Assembly: GCA_018399435.1 (NCBI GenBank)
Contig: JAGYOJ010000099.1
Coordinates: 1 to 6,197 of the forward strand
Direction: 5' to 3'
From: Actinomycetota bacterium
GTDB lineage: Bacteria > Actinomycetota > Humimicrobiia > Humimicrobiales > Humimicrobiaceae
DNA: 6,197 nucleotides
Of this stretch, positions 5,984-6,197 are shown one piece after another (the first letter of the stretch is position 1; each line of letters starts with the position of its first letter). Both the position numbers and the translations under genes were made by a program. The notes under the pieces are model-generated. The model worked only from the letters and a program-made list of their open reading frames with translations, made no database searches and was not told the origin of the DNA.

Positions 5984-6197
5984 AATTTTTTAAATTCTAA
6001 ATATAATAAATACTATACATCAAAAAACCTTGCTGAAGAAGCATATTTTTACATTGATAAAATTATAAAAAAATTTATCTTATCATTATAGATTATGAAT
6101 CCAGGTGCATCATTTTATTTACATAAAAAATACTTGTATAATTGCCATTAACCCATTGATTTTATAGCTCTCTATTATTAGAATGCATTAAGATATA
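5984..6197. other. AT-rich non-coding leader upstream of the radical SAM gene
   Basis: These 214 bases contain no convincing gene on either strand. One minus-strand frame is open from the right edge and stops at TAA (6164-6162), giving 11 codons; this could be the tail of an upstream gene but cannot be judged. On the minus strand there are -10-like hexamers TATAAT (6090-6085 and 6067-6062) and TATAGT (6017-6012), none with a good -35 at the right distance. No GGAG-type site precedes the radical SAM start. An AT-only inverted repeat (GATAAA 6056-6061 with TTTATC 6074-6079) is weak. I see no RNA gene or riboswitch-like structure. Confidence 0.5.
6156..6184 (+). promoter_or_regulatory. Possible rightward promoter at the right edge
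   Basis: On the plus strand TTGATT (6156-6161), a 17-nt spacer and TAGAAT (6179-6184) resemble a sigma-70 promoter pointing out of the window. If real, a divergently transcribed gene lies to the right and the leader is a shared regulatory region. The match is imperfect and the surrounding DNA is so AT-rich that chance is a serious alternative. Confidence 0.2.

Noticed and set aside
6031..6050. Small hairpin TGCT-N5-AGCA followed by TATTTTT, as a plus-strand terminator
   Set aside because: The stem is only four base pairs and no plus-strand gene ends here.
6054..6085. AT-only inverted repeats such as TGATAA/TTATCA
   Set aside because: Short, imperfect and made only of common AT-rich words; expected by chance in this composition.
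6118..6142. Plus-strand TTTACA followed by TATAAT
   Set aside because: Both hexamers are good, but the spacer is only 13 nt, too short for a sigma-70 promoter.
1..6197. CRISPR array, tRNA/rRNA, insertion sequence, phage or riboswitch
   Set aside because: No regularly spaced repeats, cloverleaf-like segments, transposase motifs, terminal inverted repeats or conserved leader structures were seen.

Overview
The window is AT-rich (roughly 35% G+C by a rough count of a few lines) and looks like a compact operon from a low-GC, probably anaerobic or fermentative bacterium. Strong GGAGG-type Shine-Dalgarno sites, TTG/ATG starts and tight spacing point to Bacteria. Nothing here fixes the phylum, and a Firmicutes-like or candidate-phylum lineage is equally possible.

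All six genes are on the minus strand and are read from right to left. Positions 5984-6197 are a non-coding, very AT-rich leader. Next comes a radical SAM protein of unassigned substrate (4544-5983). An 86-bp AT-rich gap (4458-4543) follows, holding a candidate promoter and a short repeat. Then comes a tight run of five genes: class II aldolase (3603-4457), PHP-domain phosphoesterase (2627-3589), a triosephosphate-isomerase-like enzyme (1818-2597), transketolase N-terminal subunit (948-1808) and transketolase C-terminal subunit (14-958). Junctions in the five-gene run are +13, +28, +9 and -11 nt. A Shine-Dalgarno sequence directly after the last stop codon shows that the operon continues past the left edge.

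The five-gene run is a sugar-phosphate module. The aldolase makes or cleaves ketose bisphosphates to dihydroxyacetone phosphate plus an aldehyde, the isomerase interconverts small aldose and ketose phosphates, and the split transketolase moves two-carbon units. This could be ordinary glycolysis and pentose-phosphate chemistry. However, the isomerase departs from canonical TIM at several active-site positions, in ways that recall the tetrulose-phosphate isomerases of erythritol-type pathways, and a PHP phosphoesterase sits in the middle of the run. A dedicated catabolic route for an unusual sugar, polyol or sugar phosphate is therefore a reasonable hypothesis, not shown by this sequence alone. 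The radical SAM gene may be a separate transcription unit.
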